From contig NC_083597.1 in the NCBI RefSeq assembly GCF_020882245.1, forward strand, positions 14,232,581 through 14,296,580: a DNA stretch of 64,000 nt. The letters are read 5' to 3'. The notes beneath the pieces are model-generated. The model did not search any database. It had not been told where the DNA came from and saw nothing but the letters and a program-made list of their open reading frames with translations. Shown piece after piece: positions 1 to 14,100 of the stretch. Position 1 is the first letter of the stretch, and each line of letters begins with the position of its first letter. This DNA is from Rhopalosiphum padi. Lineage: Eukaryota > Arthropoda > Insecta > Hemiptera > Aphididae. Both the position numbers and the translations under genes were made by a program.

Positions 1-451
1 GTGTCTGTATTTTTTTTTCATTACTCATACAAGGTTATTATAATTTATAAAATATTAAGAAATTAAATGATTGTAATTTAAAATGTTACTGTGATCCGCA
101 AAGTAGTATTTTTAAAAACTGAAAATTATTGCAAAGTCAATGTACAGAATTAACTTGTTTATCCAAAAATAATTACATTATTAATAAATAATAAGTGACA
201 AAACAGTTGTATAAAATAGGTTTCTCTAGTTTCAAGAATCTAATAATATACTCGTAATAATATAAACGAATAATGATTATTTTGAAAATAACAATGCACG
301 TTAATTACACACAGTCACACATATTGTCGCAGTTCCTAGATATATGAGCATTTCAGTGGAGTCGTACAATATTATATTGTGTACGTAAGTAATACATCGT
401 TTATTAAATTAATTTTAAATACAAACGCTTGCATTAATTTGATTTACTTAC
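1..451 (-). other. CanA intron 4, 5' part only
   Basis: AT-rich sequence after the consensus donor GTAAGT. No coding similarity, and no acceptor leading into a calcineurin exon, was seen. The intron runs off the left edge. Confidence 0.8.
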
Positions 452-563
452 ATTCTTGTTTAAACGTGAAGTATTCGGTTAGATGTCTACATTCGTGGTT
501 TCCTCTTAATAGAAATAATGTAGTGGGATGGCACAACTTCAAAGCCCACAAGTAAAGCACACA
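452..563 (-). CDS. CanA: CanA coding exon 4 (GNHE motif)
   Basis: The 112-base exon encodes C127-E163 and the first base of codon 164 (T|G., expected Cys). It reads CVLYLWALKLCHPTTLFLLR, followed by GNHECRHLTEYFTFKQE. GNHE (N148, H149) is the third metallophosphatase signature; the histidine is the general acid in this family. The acceptor is TTTGTAG|TGT (AG at 565-564) and the donor is GAAT|GTAAGT (GT at 451-450), a consensus site. The following exon, expected to begin KIKYSE-like, is not present in positions 1-451 and lies outside the window. Confidence 0.96.
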
Positions 564-2351
564 CTACAAACAAAATAATCATTTATAAACAATATATAAC
601 TACATAGGAAATAACAATCGCAGGTGCAGGTAAATTGCAGCGGTATTAAATTATATATGTAGATACTATTATTGTACATTAATTGTATGAGTAGCTAGGG
701 CCAATATATACCTCCCTTCACTAACAACAATGCAAATTTAAATTCTTAGTATTGAACATAATATATAAAGTTAGAATGACTAATAATAGCATTATTATTA
801 CTATTGTTTTAGAGACTTATATTTGTAGGTTTATTTTTTGGTATATGAGATTTATTGATAACAAAATTATAAGATATAAAAAAATCTTAAAATTGAAAAT
901 ATTTATTATACTTAAGAAAAAAAAATGTTTCTTTATATTATTTATACTTATATTTCTATAAAAATATTATTTTTTTTTAAAAATAATAAATTAATAAAAA
1001 ATATTATTTTGTTTTGGTACAGTTGATACTAATAAAATGCATTTTTTTACGCTTATTATGAAATATTTAAACTTAACAACTTTGCCCTAAATTTTTAACT
1101 TGTTTATTAGCTTAAAGTTCATATTATATTGTTATTGTTTTTAAAATAAAAATAAAAATATAATAATCATTAAAAATGAATACTTTTATTTTTAGTGGTT
1201 TAGGTTATTTAATATAAATAATATAATTAATATTTGAATGTTATATTGATCTTAAATTTAATATCTTACTTTCGTCTCTCATTTATTTATACGTTGAGTG
1301 CAATGTAATTATATTATACTTATGCAAAAATACTGAACGTAATAGGTAAATATACAAAATACAAATATACAACAGTACTGTATTATATAAAACTACTATT
1401 ATTATTCACGTTGTGAATTGTATCATCTACCGTGTACCTATCAATATAAGAATATTATATGGCTGAACTCTAATGTCTTAGAGATAATGTGAATGTATTG
1501 GTATTATAATAAATTGACATATTTATATCGATTTTATGAAGATAAATTAATTAAGGTAATATAGTGATAATTAATGTAGTATTTAATATTGTCTCTAATC
1601 TATACTTCATTTTCACTTTTTGATATTTCGTATAAGGTATAACAGTGTTCAGTGTTCTGAAATTCAATCCAGTTTCTTGATGTCCTATACTCCTCAGCTT
1701 CTATACCAAAACACGCAGGTACAGCCGTAAAGTTATAGTGCGGTATTATGTAAATTTATAGTAATTTTGAAAATATATTTTCAAACAATTATTATGTAAA
1801 AGAAATTTATGATATCGATGGATTGTAAATGAGAATATAATATGAGGGTGTGTATGAATCATATGATAGTCATCAGGTATCTAATTTCCTGGGTGTTTAG
1901 TAATTTTGTATGAAAAATAATTACTGTTTGAGAAAAAAATTATAAAACTTTCAAACTTGCAAAATAAATTATCGTTTAAGCATTTTAAGCTGTGGCTGGA
2001 TGCTATCGTTCTATAACTTTGGGACCAAATTGCCAATTTTTTTTTTAAATATAACGTTTTTTATACACACGGGTAGGTTAAGGAGATCTCTAGTTGTCCT
2101 GCTGCTTCTCACTAAAGTATAAGTCATGACTACATTTTAAGTTGGATGTGTATGCTTATTCGCTTTCTTTGATTATTTTTATATTGTATAATTTATGCGT
2201 AAGAGACCGAAAATATTTTGTCCTTTATTATGACTTTTCAAAATCTGATAATGAAACATTACTGTAACGTGATCATTGGTATTGAATTAATACCAAAGAA
2301 TCAATTTCCATCGGAGGAAATAAAAACAATTAAATGTTATTAATAAATTAC
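564..2351 (-). other. CanA intron 3
   Basis: About 1.79 kb of AT-rich DNA bounded by GTAATT and TTTGTAG. It contains homopolymer A/T runs and nothing recognisable as a gene. The open stretch near 752-961 on the plus strand begins at a TTG codon and has AT-driven composition. Confidence 0.85.
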
Positions 2352-2476
2352 CTCTATACTGAAATACCCTCTGTCCACGTAGTCACCCAAAAATAGGTAT
2401 TTAGTTGTCGCAGGAGGACCACCGACTTCAAATAACTTCATTAGATCGTAAAATTGACCGTGAATATCGCCACAAA
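2352..2476 (-). CDS. CanA: CanA coding exon 3 (metal-binding motifs GDIHG and GDYVDRG)
   Basis: The 125-base exon completes V85 and encodes C86-E126. It holds the first two PPP-family signatures: GDIHGQFYDL (D88 and H90, metal ligands) and LFLGDYVDRG (D116, bridging metal ligand; R120 of the same motif), then YFSIE. The stretch between, KLFEVGGPPATTKY, matches calcineurin rather than PP1 or PP2A. The acceptor is TTCTAG|TT (AG at 2478-2477) and the donor is GAG|GTAATT (GT at 2351-2350). The donor is phase 0 and weaker than consensus at +5, but the next exon starts exactly at the expected Cys codon. Confidence 0.96.
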
Positions 2477-5400
2477 CTAGAATTTGAAATCAAACAATTA
2501 AAATAAAATTGTGTTAATATTAATTTTATAGGATTACCGAATGACTTAAATATAAAATTATTAACGTATCTATTGACATTTTTCATAAAAATGTTTGAAA
2601 GAAAATCTTAAACAAATTAGTTCTTTGTGAAATAATTTTCTTAATTTTTATTTGTTTTTCAAGAATCCAACGGACTTCACTGAATAACTGGTTCATGTGT
2701 AAGCTCGCGAATTCACAATTTTAAATAAAAATTCATGTTAAATATTAGATGTGTAAAAATGTATTTAAGTACATTCAAAAAAAGTAATTTTTATAAATGG
2801 ATTAGTTAATAAAATAAAATAATTACAATATATTCATCTTACATTACTAAAACATCAATATAAATAAATACATATTTTTTTCTTATAATTATTTATAATA
2901 TCATATAGATCAATGATTAATAAAATATAAAACTATAAAAATTAAAATTAAATAATGGGATAATATAATAATTCCATATTATATTTGTTGTACGTCTATA
3001 TTTTGTTTTTATAATATTCAAATTATTTTTTTTTTCAAGAAAATGTTTTATGTTATGTTAAAAGATTTTAAATTTTTGGAATAAAATATAAGTATGTGTG
3101 GATTTCAATTTTTAGTATAGTTTTGTATGCATGGTTCATGGTTGGTATTTTATATTAGATATTTGTCTAATATTACATCCTTGTTCAATGTTCAGTTTTA
3201 AAAATAAGTTTAATTTTGATATTTTAAAGTTTAAAGAACAAAAGTTTTATAGTATTTTGTTTGATATTTTAAGTGTTTTTTAAGAATACCGTTATTTTAT
3301 ACGTATCTTCCCATATTATGAAATACCATATTTTTTATTAACTGTTTTCTATTTATAATAATTCTGTAGTACCTAGGTAGGTATATTCACATTTTCCATA
3401 TGAGTATATGATTTTATTATTAAGTAGGTAGGTATTTAGATTATTTGAAGGATTTAACATGTAATTGTATCAGTATGAAAAAAAATATAATATAATATTT
3501 ATATTTATTAATATAATGTATGTATTATCTGAAAATACACACAGATATTTTTAATAGTTTTATAACATTCTAAAGTTATAAAATTCTTATTATAGTCATC
3601 TATGGCAGACAACTATCACTTTGTAGTTTGTACAATTAGCTGAAACTTGAAATGTACTTATAAAATTATATAAGTAATATTAAAAAAAAAAAAAAAATAC
3701 ACTGAGATAGAACTTAAACGATTTTTAATTCAAACAAAGATTTAAAATTGTAATTAGATTAAAAGAAAAAAAATGATTTAACGTCGGAAGTATTTTTATT
3801 AACTATTGAGTAAACACCGAGTAAAAATTAATGAATGTACTTAATAGTTTAAACGTCTTTAATTTATAAATAAATAAATAATTGATTTGTTTGTAAACAG
3901 TCGTGCCTTAAATTAGATATAAAATAAGTAATTACACACAACTGATTCAAATATTTAATAGGATTATAGCTTGATGGAATTATAAATAAATATATAAAAT
4001 ACATACATTTTATATTTATTTAAATATTAGATATTATATTCTAATTGAATATATACATTTTGTTCTAAATTATAAATTAAATTATAAATTGAATTTAGTT
4101 GATGTTTTAAATACTTTATAATTTAAATAATCATAATCAATTTAAAATGTTCTTCAACATAAAACCTATACTAATAATATTGGATTTAAAAAAAATCAAT
4201 GGGACAGACGACAGTCAATTTAAAATACTACAGTGAATTGATATTTATTCAAAAAGTTTACATTCAAACATGTAATTAAATAAAAATGAATAAATGTTTT
4301 TCGTCAAAAATTTAGTAATTTTTTTTATTAAAAAACAATGTATGTTTCAAAACTTATACTGTTGGTGATTAGGAAAATTATGATATGTATATTATGGTAT
4401 TATATATTATTCAAGGTGATGGTTTTTGAGTTGAAAATTTCGACTTTATTATATTTTTGCAAACAACCGTCATACCAACAGTATTTTCGGAACAATCGGA
4501 ACAAACGACAGAAAAGATATATTATCATCGTTAGAATTAAACGACAACTTTGACTAACTATGTCAGGTTTAAACGTCATGCTAATGCCAATAAAAATCAC
4601 AAAAGTTAACGAAAAACATTTGCAAATAATATCAAATAGAACATTGGACATTTAATATATGACGCGTATTAAACGTCGTCAGACAATATCGTATCTGTTG
4701 AGCAATATAATAGATAAACATACAACGAAACGTGTTCAGAACACCAACTTATACATAGGTATAAGATATTATTATAAGCATTGTCAAAAAGAATAGCATT
4801 ATTCTCGGGATTTGCAGCAGTCTTTGCCACATGCACGTGTGTATAGCAGTCGCGCGATTACCAAACGACCTACTTCAATATAATATACGAATGTACATTC
4901 TTCGAGATTTATATAACACGATTTACTAACGTATAACACACGAATAAGATAAATCCCGGTTGTAGGATAACCTTGCAGGAATAAAATATGAAGGTATACT
5001 GGGCCACACTGTGAATAATATATTTTAATAATTTCGAACGCGATCGCTTATATTTTATAAGTTATAACGTCTATTGCACGTGTCGTAGCTAGGTTAGAAG
5101 AAAACAATGATGTGTTTTTTTGATTTGGGGAGGTATTATTAGTTCAAAACTTCAATGTATCACGATGAACATGAGTCACATGGTCTTTATGCAAATTTCT
5201 GGATAATATTTTAGATAACTATGAACAGCAAAATCCAATGTTATAGAAATACTACAGTCAAAAGCATGATGAGTTGTTTTTAACTTATCAGTTAACCGTC
5301 TTTGGCAAAAACAAGTTCTTCACAGTTATTCTCATCATACTCTCTTCTTGTTCAGATTGACTTAAAAATTAAAAATTATACAAGCTTTACATTTCTTTTT

Positions 5401-5799
5401 TTTCTTTTTGTGGTGTTCAATATTAATAAAATATTAACTGATATCTTATTATATGGTTGAAATACAATGATTTTTGTTAATATTTTATTTAAATAATAAT
5501 AATAGTTAGGTACATTTCAGTGTTGGATCAATTCAAAAGCTGCGATGAGGTTACGTTTATAGTTTTTCAAGTAGACATTTATAGTTTATACTACGATGTA
5601 CAGAATGATATTATTTTAGAATATATAACACTTATTATTATTCCAATCAATTTTATGTTTTTGATAAAACAATTATTATCACTGATAATCTACAGTCTAC
5701 ACTGTTAGTGTCTTTATATTCGTCTTTAAAATACTTAGTATTAATGAACAAAACGTTATATTTAATTTACTACGTCTTATAATAATATATTGTACCCAC
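2477..5799 (-). other. CanA intron 2
   Basis: About 3.32 kb bounded by GTGGGT and TTCTAG. It is AT-rich with A/T homopolymers. No exon-like or transposon-like protein was recognised. Short open stretches around 4338-4651 on both strands look like chance. Confidence 0.85.
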
Positions 5800-6003
5800 C
5801 GGTAACAGGAGCTTCGATGTCTATCATGGTTTTTTCGGATCTGAGTAACGATGCGCCCTCGTTGACGATGCGCAACGCGGCCGCTTCGTCTATCCGACCC
5901 TCGAGTATGAAGTGCTGTTTCAATATATCTGGTCGAGGTTTGTTTGTCCTTGAGTCCCATATTTCGGCGGTGGTCAACTTCCGACCCGGTGGAAATGGTA
6001 CAC
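5800..6003 (-). CDS. CanA: CanA coding exon 2
   Basis: The 204-base exon completes codon 17, then encodes 67 codons (V18-T84) and the first base of V85. It begins VPFPPGRKL, contains the family-typical DILKQHFILEGRIDE and NEGASLL, and ends EKTMIDIEAPVT, which is almost invariant in animal calcineurin A. This part forms the N-terminal helices packing on the phosphatase core, just ahead of the first metal-binding motif. The acceptor is TTTGTTTACAG|GT (AG at 6005-6004) and the donor is G|GTGGGT (GT at 5799-5798). Reading on past the donor gives GGYNILL, which departs from the family and confirms the boundary. Open reading in the other five frames here is a shadow of this exon. Confidence 0.97.
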
Positions 6004-6653
6004 CTGTAAACAAAATAACGGTTATATTATAGAATAATAATATTATTAATTTTGCTGTAGTTCAAGTAGTACTTAGTACTTAATATAATGGATATGAATT
6101 CGATAAAAATGCGATGTAGTAATCCCGATCAAATTTTATTGAATACTGTCTATTAGTATTTGTATTATATAATATATTAGTAAGTAACAATATAAATATT
6201 ATGTTATTTTCAGCTTGTACGTTCTTATTAATGCAATATTATACGATACATTGTCTTATTTAGTCATAAATCATAATTATTAAATGCAATATGTATATTA
6301 TAATCACTTTAGCCTCTGACACGAGTTTTTCTAAGTATTTCTTTGTTAGAAACCAACAATAATTAAATAAAAAGATTTAATGTAGTATTAAGTCACAGAC
6401 TCACAGATGATACAATTCGTTCGGAAGAACAACACATAGAATCTATTTCAACATCATCTATCGACGGTTTACTAGTATATTATTGCCATTACAGTGAAGT
6501 GTGAACAGGTACATACATTATAATGTAATAACCGAATTTTGTTTCCCCTTTTACAACAATAATTTAAATGCTTTGTGAAGTATATAACTAATGACATATC
6601 ACATATGTATAGGATGTAGTGGCGTATTCATTTTGATCTCAATGATCTACAGT

Positions 6654-6686
6654 TCTTTATTATTATTATTATTCTCATACATACAC

Positions 6687-6718
<32 letters not shown>
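6654..6718. repeat. (ATT)n and (AT)n microsatellites
   Basis: A short TAT/ATT run is followed by an alternating AT tract (about 6694-6718), 2.7 kb inside intron 1 from exon 2. Confidence 0.9.
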
Positions 6719-9259
6719 CTATATAAGTATTATGATATAATGTAATATTATTTCTTGTTTATATTTTTCAATGAGGTGTTTAGTAATCATCACAATATTA
6801 AATGTTCTTCGATTTTTATCATAATTTATATGCATAATATTATATTATGCTAAGTAGATGATCAGAGTTATTTAACCTATTCGTAGTTATTAAAAAATTT
6901 GTTATGTATTTGTTCTTTATAATAAAAACAGTAGATATATTAAAACAAAAACCATGGATTAAGTTGAAATAATCGCTCAGGTTCTAAAAAAATAAAAATA
7001 AAAAATGTAGATAGAATGTAATATAATGCAAATCTAGATACTTATTGTACACTTAAATAATATGCTTAAAAATAAAAATAATTTATAACAATATAAATTA
7101 CTATTTTTCATGGCATACAGCACAAGACGTAGATAAATAGAAAATTATAGTAGGTATTATGCAGGTATATTTCATAATAGTGGATTACTTTTAGGCGATG
7201 AACTTTTAGGAAAACCAGATGCCCAGGAAGTATAGTAAAAGTAGATTTTTTTTAATAAGCGACCGATTACCTACAATAGTATTCAACGGAATCGTTGATG
7301 TGTCGTCGCGATACTTGTCAGTTGTCGTCTTATCGATGATTTGATGGTATCATCATTATAATATTTTGAACGTTTCAAGGTTTTCATTATTCTTTAGAAA
7401 ATACGCCATGTGCTAGCAAGCCCTAATGTGACAAACATCTATGGTTTGATTATATATTTAGAACTTGGCCAGTGTATGGGACACGAGAGACGGCTGGTTT
7501 GCCAACTGACCCGCAAGCAAGCCATGATGTTTATTATTGTAATATACTATAAACTGTTTTATGGTAATATAAATGAGAATAATAATATCATATTTTATGA
7601 TAATATGGCGTATACGCTGTTATTACACGTAAATCATTGCGAGCAAGATTGATTAACATTGTGTGCGGCGGTGCAGCGAAGGTGGAAGGTTTTACGACAC
7701 AAACATATACGAATATTAATATATTGTATTATATATTTATACATATTATATGTGTGTGTAATATATATATATATATATTTAATTGTTGTGCAACGATGAT
7801 AATAATAATTATTATTTGGTAAACAAATGCCTCGCGATAAAACTTTACATACCTACCTACCTCGTACTCGTAGGTATATTAATGATTTTGTAATTGGGAC
7901 TTGCCAATCTTGTTGCTGATGGGCGTATCACCGTTAGTTGTTCTCAGTTATACTTATTATTTTTCTAAATCTTTTATTTCGAACACTTCGTCGAACTGAT
8001 TATTTTTTACTGTACTTAATACGTGCGATATTATATTGTGTGAGGAGTTTGTAGCCTGAAAAATGAAACGATGTATGATATCGACGTTACCATTTTTATT
8101 AAAAATTATTACCAAATACATTCACTGTGAACGATTTATTATTTGTTTATTAAAAATGTAGGTGTAGGCCAGATCCAAATACTTAATTCAATATATGTTT
8201 AAAACAGCCTGACATTAAATAAATCAAATTAACAAAATTATGATTAAAATAAAAATAACTATAGGCATAGGCTACATAACAACTGAAATTACTAAAGAAA
8301 TAGTATCTAATATTTAAATAATATAACAGTTATAAAAATTAAACAAATAATGATATGTCCAATTGATCTTAAGTATTTTAAAATAAAGTGTAGGGCTAAT
8401 TGAAATATGAGAAATCAACAGAAGGGGCGATAGTTCTACGAAGAGATAAGAAAATCGATATTACATATAATAATATAGGAGCATAACAATAATTATGACG
8501 TACATACTTTTAAAAAGAAAATTATGTTTAGTTACTAAATGTGAATTTTAAACGTTTACATTTGCATGAGTGTACGATTTTCTTTTGAAAATATTATTGT
8601 TACAATACATCACTAGTTTACTATACTATACTGCTTCTTTATGTTTAGTGACAAAGTTAAATAAAAAACAATATATAAGTGTTATTATTCTTTATTAACA
8701 ATAACATATCGATAAGTCTACGATTGAATTTCAATAAAAATTGTTATTTATGTCCACAAATAAGTGAAAATGTTGAGGGGTAGCTACAATTATATAAATG
8801 TCATATACATCTTAATTAAGACTTAAGAGCAGAAACTAATATTAAAATACATATTTAAATTTAAAGAATCCATTATTCAATTTAGATTAATCAAAGTGAT
8901 AAATAAATATTTTTTTTGTATGGAAAAATTAGGGTTTTTATTAGAAAACCATCACAATCTGTGCCCATGTTCGAAATGTATTTTACTTAAAAAGTTGATT
9001 AGTTATAGACAAGTCCTAATCCAATAAAGTTTAACTTTTAGTTTACATACATAAATTTAATAATCAAAAATTATAGTACATTCAAATGTAAAAAGATACA
9101 GAAAATGTAGATAATTCTTACTTAAAAAATGCCAATGAATACGTATACGTACACACTCCTGTGAAATTGGATTTACAGAAAATAAACGTATTACAAAAAA
9201 ATCAGCACCTATTTACGGCAATTCACTAGTCATTGAATATTAAAAGTTGGAAAACATGG

Positions 9260-9610
9260 AATTGCCCTGAAATATGTTTCCCGGTGTATTAGCATTTCGT
9301 GCTTTTTGATTTAACGTTATTTGCACAGGGGTTGGTCCCATTGCCTATATTGCGTGCCCGGCAATTTGCCGATCCCCTATCTGGCTATCTTGCGGTAAAA
9401 TGTAATTAAAAAAAAAAATCAATAAGCTTGCAGGAGTCCGGAGCCACGGTGTCCTCCAAAATAGAAAAAAAACACTCGTTTATTATAAAAATCTTACGGT
9501 TTATTACAAGCTCTTGCGGCAAAGGCTAAAAAGGAAAACGGCGGAGTGGTGGACACGGGAAAACCTTGTGCCAGAACAACTGGGCACACGCCATCCCGGT
9601 GTCGATTAAA
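9260..9610. repeat. GC-richer patch, possible transposon remnant
   Basis: About 350 bp clearly richer in GC than its surroundings. On the minus strand it reads into AATAAA-like words and a T-run near 9405. It has the look of an old interspersed element end (LINE tail or solo LTR), but no terminal repeats or protein were identified, so the class is unknown. Confidence 0.25.
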
Positions 9611-10689
9611 TATAAAGGAAATGAGTCGTAAATTATGTCGTAGACCTTTTCTACGGAGAAAAAACACACTTTAATATAACGCTGTAACATGTATAATATA
9701 TATACACAATGATTTACACGGAGTGGAAGAGAAAATATAATGGGGGTTTTATTTTAATAAAAGTTAAAAGAACTTTGACGCAGTAAAAATTATATAATAA
9801 CTCATATGTCTATGGTATAATATGTAGGAGAAGCAAAGCCACAACAGCGACATTTATGATTGCAGTTAAATGAGAATATAAAATTAAATGACAATATATT
9901 ACATACGGACAGGGCACAGCGCATTCGCCAGGGCGTGTATTATAGGACCGCAGTACCGCACTTGATGTAACCCATTTATAGTGTTGAATAATATATGTTG
10001 TCTTTTTAAGTTTAAAAATGTATTCATGGTGTTTCACATATAAAAATAATCACATTATCGCATAATCACATTCAGAAAATAATTATTAGGAGGGCTCGGT
10101 TTACTATAATATTATATGTATTTAAACTGTATAACTACTATAATCCGCAGCTACTGTACTTATGCCTTATATATTCAATGTTCATGGACTCATGGAATGA
10201 CATTAAGCGTCACCTTATAATAACAATTATAAAAGGTAATAATATTTTCAGGAAATTATTGAATATTATATATGATATTATTATTATGTACAATAGTAAA
10301 GCTAGTATAAGTACTTAACATTATGTGAAATGGGTGACTTTGTATTGAATTTAAAGTTTTAAAACTAAATCCTTAAGATAGTATTAAAATAAATCTAAAA
10401 AATATGATATTTATTATTTATTGTACCTATTAATAATACATTTTAATAGTGGTAAACTCAGAAATTAAAATTTAAAATATTATAAGATAAAAACAGCGAT
10501 ATTCTGGTTTTTACGGATATCAATATTGCAGGGTTGCAACAATAAATTAATTTCTTATCTTCAAGGTTTTACGACCGTTTTCGAAATTTTATTGGAAAAA
10601 TTCAAAAATATTTATGTGTACAGTACTACAGTCATATACGAAACACTTAGTGTTTTTCGGGTTCTTTCTAATTAAAAAAAATTGCGACG

Positions 10690-11180
10690 GTGAAAAAATA
10701 TTGCAATACAAATCAAACCAACCCCGCGGTCGGAATAACGTATACAATTTACTGTTCTGTCTATGTTATTGTATGTTTTCGCGTACAGCGAGTGAATACA
10801 TAATATTATAAATTATGAAGACGAAGAAAATAATATGTTGACACAACGCTGGCTATTGAATAATACTGTTATGCCAATAATATTCTGCATCGCGGGGAAT
10901 ATCCGCGCTATTGTTGAACACGCGCGCGCGAGCGCATTCATTTATAATTCTGCTGTTCTCGACAGTGTATACAAGTCATTTTGTTATTATATACATTATT
11001 GTGTCTGAAAACTTTTGTACAGCAAACTTTGCGCGAAATATTTTCTCCGGTGGTATAACTTAGATACGTATAATCATAATACATATATATATATCCATAT
11101 ACCAAGTGTTCTACGCGTTTTTCACATCGGACTAGTGGTGATGGCGTAACGCCAAAAAAACCTCATGGGACCCATAATCT
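10690..11180. other. CpG-containing patch in intron 1
   Basis: An island of mixed composition with a CG-alternating run near 10920 (CGCGCGCGCG) inside AT-rich intron. No coding sequence was recognised. It could be regulatory DNA or a repeat remnant. Confidence 0.3.
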
Positions 11181-14100
11181 CTGCTCGGTAACTATAAATA
11201 TTGAAAACTTCCTCTTTTTTAACAGCGTTTTCTTTTATATAAGTGTATTATACGTACACCATCACATCCACTATCCAGTGGTTTGCGTCATTTTCACATT
11301 TCGAGTGCGTTTGAATGCAACGAATCCTTTTACCGTGCAATATATTATATTATAATATATACAGATACGTATAGGTAAATATATGAACTGCGTCGTTCGA
11401 AATGGGAAATACAGCGTATTAAGTCACAAACGAGTTCAAAACGCGAACAAATATAAATCGATAAATAATTTATATTATGTTATTCGAATAAACGTATAGG
11501 TATATATAAGTCGATGTATCAACATTTTATACAGTTTACGTATATAATATCGGTGTCGTTTATGCGAAATTTATTCAGCAATATACACACCCACGTTTAA
11601 GCCATCGATTTATTTTCTAGTGGCATTTTCCATATAACAGACACTGTGATCGTAATCGAGAGTGATGCATTTAGCCCTATGTACCACGTGGAAAGAATAT
11701 AATACACAAGAAAAACGTTTTTATCACTGTTAACTTGCGAATACGTGGTTTTTTTCTGACGAACATTATTATTACCGTCACTGAATAGCACTATATTTGG
11801 GCGGACGACCGAAAGCCGTATAAATATATTGTACCGCCATCGAATCACAAAAAGTGCAATAACCGACTTATTACTACAGTTAAAGAGAAACGCGTGGCGA
11901 AATTATTCGATAAAAATATATAAAGATATAATTACGTATGTTCAAGCACTTTAAAAATTGTCTGTCGAGTACCACGATAATATAAAACTGCCGTTGTTAT
12001 AGCGGCGGCAAAATATTTAATATAGAGGTGGTATATATTTAAATCAAATTATTACACATTATTACTCTGAAAAAAATCATAGTGGGTGCTCAGTAAACAC
12101 AGATTTTTTTAATATGATTGTATGCATACATACTATGTACACACAAGTCGAACATTTCTCTGCACGAACAAAAAAAGTACGAAAAGTACAAAGGTAGAGG
12201 AGACTTCTTTGAAGTTTAGTGTGGATGTATAGCGGCAGCGACAGCTATTGTGACCAATCACGGGTGAGGCGGTGGGGGTCGTTAATCATTCGTTTCGCAC
12301 GATCACAAGCCAAATTAATAACAGTATTTATTTTTACCCGAGTCGGATGTTGTATATATGCGGATTTACTCTCACACGCATAGAGTAAAACGACAGATTT
12401 CATTAACCGTTTTGTTGGACACGGAAAAAATGGATTATACGCATATGCATAATGTTGAAAGAAAAATATGAGGAATGATCCAATGAAAACATTATTGCAG
12501 TGCTGTTTTAGTCACCTAGTCATGTCCGCGTAAACCGTCAATCGAATACGGAACGGCTGTACTCTAGAGACGAGACTTAAATACATAATAATATATAATA
12601 TTATGTGTAGTATGTAAAAAAATCTTGAAGAATGGGTTAATATGGTTAGTATATTATTCATGCAGAATATTATATAATTATTATTTAATACATGATATAC
12701 TTGCATAATATAATAATAATTTTGAAGTGAATTAAAAAATAAATAGCGTAGAAATAGTAGTTATCAAATAGTACACTGGGTGACCCATATGAAAAAATGT
12801 CGACCTGGATCCGTCACGTCATCGTTACTTTTAGGGAGGAGTGTAGACCCTTATACTAGCTATGATACAGAGGTAACTTTTTATTTTTAATTTTCTCGCG
12901 TCCGGAAAAATGTCAAATTTACGACTGTACACTCGAGATTTTCGTACGGAAAAGTGAAGAACAGTTAATTTTTAGTTCAACATGAACAGACGCGATGGTG
13001 ATTTATCGTTTTTTTCAAATTTTAATCGCGTCACAGAGGATGAGGTGGATATGAATAGAGCAAAACAAGACGAGTGTATATGCTACATATAACCCCTATA
13101 TTATACTAACCAATCGTTCTTTTACACACACACACATCATCATCTTAACTGTATGGTATGTACCTAATTTTTCTTTTTTATATATTTCTATATTATATAT
13201 GTGAAATCGTGCGTTCTGTCAGCATAATATACATCGGGAGAACGAACTATATACGTTTTTGTGTGTGCGTCGACCCGTTGTGTAATCGGTATATATTATA
13301 TATATTGCACACGCCACACATACACACACAGATATACACTACGCGGCCTTTCTGACTTTACGCGCTGAACGTATACACTCTCGCCATCATGTCTGCAATC
13401 CTTTTTTCGCACAAAAGTCTGCTGCACTTTACCCTCACTCAGTCACTCGTTTTATACAAAGACGTTGGGTCGGCGTCAGATACTGCGCCTTGTTTGTTAG
13501 TGGCCTTTGTATTCATAGATATAATATAGATATACAAGTTGTAACCTTAGTGAGCGTTTATGTTACAATAAATCGTATATTTACGAAACGCATTATAATA
13601 ATACAAAAAAGTTATGTTGTAGGTATTTTGAATTATTGTATTATAATTTGTAATATTATGTTGTATGAACGCGAATTAATTAATCGATTAGATGGTTTCG
13701 TAGTGACGGTGGACGAATTTCAGTTAGAAGCGGAAAACTCCAGTATTTTAATAATAATAAAGTCGTCTGTATAAGGGTTGAGCCATAAATAATAATTGGA
13801 CTATCGTTGTGGACCGAGATGGTAAAAATGACTAGGAAAAAAAATTCAACAATTTAATAAGAGAAACAGAATACCTATATAATGGAAAACAGCTTTTATA
13901 ATGTACAGTAGTAACAGGTATAATGCATACAACTATACGTTGTTTAAGTAATACAACAGCATTTTTGATTTAAAAAAATATTTTTTTCTTTTTCTTTTCT
14001 TTTCATATTTTTATTTACACAGTTACGTTTATGTGCTCTGTATGAACAATTTTTTGAGGTAATTCGCAATATAATATTAAACATTATTATACTATATAAT

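Noticed and set aside
12775..12800. CACTGGGTGACCCATATG, resembling a transposon end
   Set aside because: No matching inverted end was found within the next several kilobases, so an element cannot be delimited.
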